Assembly: GCF_039954625.1 (NCBI RefSeq)
Contig: NZ_CP157199.1
Span: 2,170,001 to 2,234,000, forward strand
Source of the DNA: Pontimicrobium sp. SW4
GTDB taxonomy: Bacteria; Bacteroidota; Bacteroidia; Flavobacteriales; Flavobacteriaceae
Direction: 5' to 3'
DNA: 64,000 bases
Part shown: piece after piece, positions 63,080 through 64,000 of the stretch
Layout: every line of letters starts with the position of its first letter
Numbering within the stretch: position 1 is the first letter of the stretch
Made by a program: the position numbers and the translations under genes
Notes under the pieces: model-generated
What the model was told of the DNA's origin: nothing
Database searches by the model: none
Seen by the model: the letters and a program-made list of their open reading frames with translations, nothing else

Positions 63080-63087
63080 CAAAAATA
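63080..63087 (-). promoter_or_regulatory. -7 element for prfA
   Basis: TATTTTTG on the minus strand, an exact TAnnTTTG match 21 bases before the prfA ATG. Confidence 0.55.
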
Positions 63088-63107
63088 CGATAATTTATGA
63101 ATTTTCA

Positions 63108-63458
63108 ATGAATGAAAAACTTCCATCTTTCAACGAAATATTTACTTACAATAATCGTTTATTTGTGTATATGCAACAATTAATGTCCATAATGGCTTTT
63201 TATAGATCGTATGTTTTATGGTCTTTTTTAATTAACATAATTATTACTATTGTTAATCCTAATGTTTTTGCTGCCATAGTCACGAAATTACTCTTAACTT
63301 TTTTTCTTTGGTACCTTGTAAATGAAACTTCGGCAAAACGAAAGCTTATTTTTTATAAAAACCTTGGCATCTCTAGCCTTAAGTTATTTTCAGTCTTATT
63401 TTTTGTTGATATTTTAATAACCACTACCTTTCTACTCCTTATTAAGGAGTTTATATGA
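63108..63458 (+). CDS. Small membrane protein preceding an ABC ATPase
   Basis: A 116-residue protein with three predicted transmembrane helices (about 32-52, 54-73 and 92-113) and basic loops (ETSAKRKL). The frame begins earlier with a TTG at 63063, but the ATG at 63108 (MNEKLPSF) is the better start. It overlaps the next gene start by four bases (ATGA), so it is coupled to the ATPase and may be part of its transporter. No family recognised. Confidence 0.65.
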   Translation: MNEKLPSFNEIFTYNNRLFVYMQQLMSIMAFYRSYVLWSFLINIIITIVNPNVFAAIVTKLLLTFFLWYLVNETSAKRKLIFYKNLGISSLKLFSVLFFVDILITTTFLLLIKEFI

Positions 63459-64000
63459 TTCTTGAAATAGATAATGTAGAGCTTAACTATAATTCTAAAC
63501 GTGTATTAAGTGGTATTTACCTAAAAGCCGAAACTGGGAAAGTTGTTGGCATTCTTGGGAGTAATGGCTGCGGCAAAACATCACTTCTCAATATTATATT
63601 TGGAAATATTCAACCAAAATACAAACTAATTCGAATAGACAAAAAACCCTTTTTAAGACCTCTTTACCAAACAAAGCTAATCAAATACTTACCGCAACAT
63701 ACTTTTTTACCAAACTTAAAGCTTAGTACAGTTTTTAAATTGTTTTATGTGAATTGGGAAGATTTTATATCAAAATTTCCTGCGTTTTCAAAGTATGCAA
63801 AAACCAAAACAAATAAACTCTCTGGAGGAGAACAACGTATTGTAGAAATCTATTTGGTTTTAAAAAGCGACAGCAAAATTGTAATGTTAGATGAACCTTT
63901 TTCTCATATTGCTCCTTTACAAATTGAAGAAATTAAACAACTAATAAACACCGAAAAAGAGCATAAAGCAATTATTATAACAGACCATATGTATTCACAT
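63455..64000 (+). CDS. ABC transporter ATP-binding protein, partial (runs off right edge)
   Basis: The first 182 codons of an ABC ATPase. Motifs: Walker A GSNGCGKTSL (about 35-44), Q-loop region YLPQHTF, signature NKLSGGEQR, Walker B IVMLDEPFS and the switch His in IITDHMYSH, all in the right order. It begins with an ATGA overlap of the small membrane protein gene, so the two form one transcription unit. The C-terminal half and any permease lie outside the window. Confidence 0.88.
   Translation, partial: MILEIDNVELNYNSKRVLSGIYLKAETGKVVGILGSNGCGKTSLLNIIFGNIQPKYKLIRIDKKPFLRPLYQTKLIKYLPQHTFLPNLKLSTVFKLFYVNWEDFISKFPAFSKYAKTKTNKLSGGEQRIVEIYLVLKSDSKIVMLDEPFSHIAPLQIEEIKQLINTEKEHKAIIITDHMYSH

Noticed and set aside
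63059..63082. Longer prfA start (TTG at 63082)
   Set aside because: The ATG at 63058 gives the usual 358-residue RF1, and the TTG overlaps the TAnnTTTG promoter box.
1..64000. CRISPR arrays, rRNA or tRNA genes, IS transposases
   Set aside because: No regularly spaced direct repeats, cloverleaf-like sequences or transposase motifs were seen while reading the window.

Overview
The window is a stretch of a low-GC (roughly one third G+C) chromosome from a marine-type member of the Flavobacteriaceae (Bacteroidota). Supporting evidence: a SusC/SusD pair with a membrane-anchored AraC-type regulator, a Lacal_2735-family small protein, a DUF4920 / MnmD / IlvE neighbourhood, an IcmF-type fused acyl-CoA mutase, many short secreted proteins ending their signal in 'AQ' or with a lipobox, and the Bacteroidota promoter element TAnnTTTG in front of typA, kdsA, grpE, yceI, ilvE, icmF and prfA. 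No rRNA, tRNA, CRISPR array or IS transposase was recognised. The family names come from recognising sequences by eye, not from database searches.

Layout. 1-5 kb: FemAB/GNAT-like fragment, YgjV-like protein, typA/bipA, kdsA, a DUF1801 protein and a secreted transglutaminase. 5-11.3 kb: gamma-glutamyltransferase, then a long run of small membrane proteins (including DUF4173, DUF2809 and DUF1361) surrounding a winged-helix regulator; two copies of one palindrome sit in front of the two halves of this cluster. 11.5-21.9 kb: SDR enzyme, DinB-like protein, SusD, SusC, AraC-type sensor/regulator, M28 peptidase, PPK2. 22-32 kb: two secreted proteins, an NtrC-type regulator without its DNA-binding domain, MscS channel, NatAB-like ABC exporter, DnaJ-GrpE, YceI and small lipoproteins.

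32.4-37.8 kb is the accessory highlight: a tight three-gene operon of (i) an amidohydrolase with an inserted membrane hairpin, (ii) an HNH nuclease fused to an SMC/ABC-like ATPase and (iii) a second HNH nuclease, followed by about 290 bp of highly folded, GC-richer DNA bounded by a 13-bp inverted repeat. The ATPase + HNH logic resembles PtuA/PtuB (Septu and retron-Ec78 effectors), but I do not recognise the amidohydrolase partner or the HNH-ATPase fusion from a described system. It is the best candidate here for an undescribed, probably anti-phage, system.

37.8-64 kb returns to core genes: SDR, mnmD, heme-motif lipoprotein, DUF4920, ilvE, MazG-like, crcB, MFS, DJ-1-like, M14 peptidase and amidohydrolase, Lrp, SigZ with a previously unlisted 33-residue Cys-rich peptide, IcmF (with an in-frame dispersed repeat), PqqB-like hydrolase, DUF4197, esterase, pyrF, a four-helix-bundle protein, prfA and the beginning of an ABC transporter. 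Palindromic dispersed repeats of one family lie at about 46.1 and 59.3 kb, and a different one lies inside icmF.
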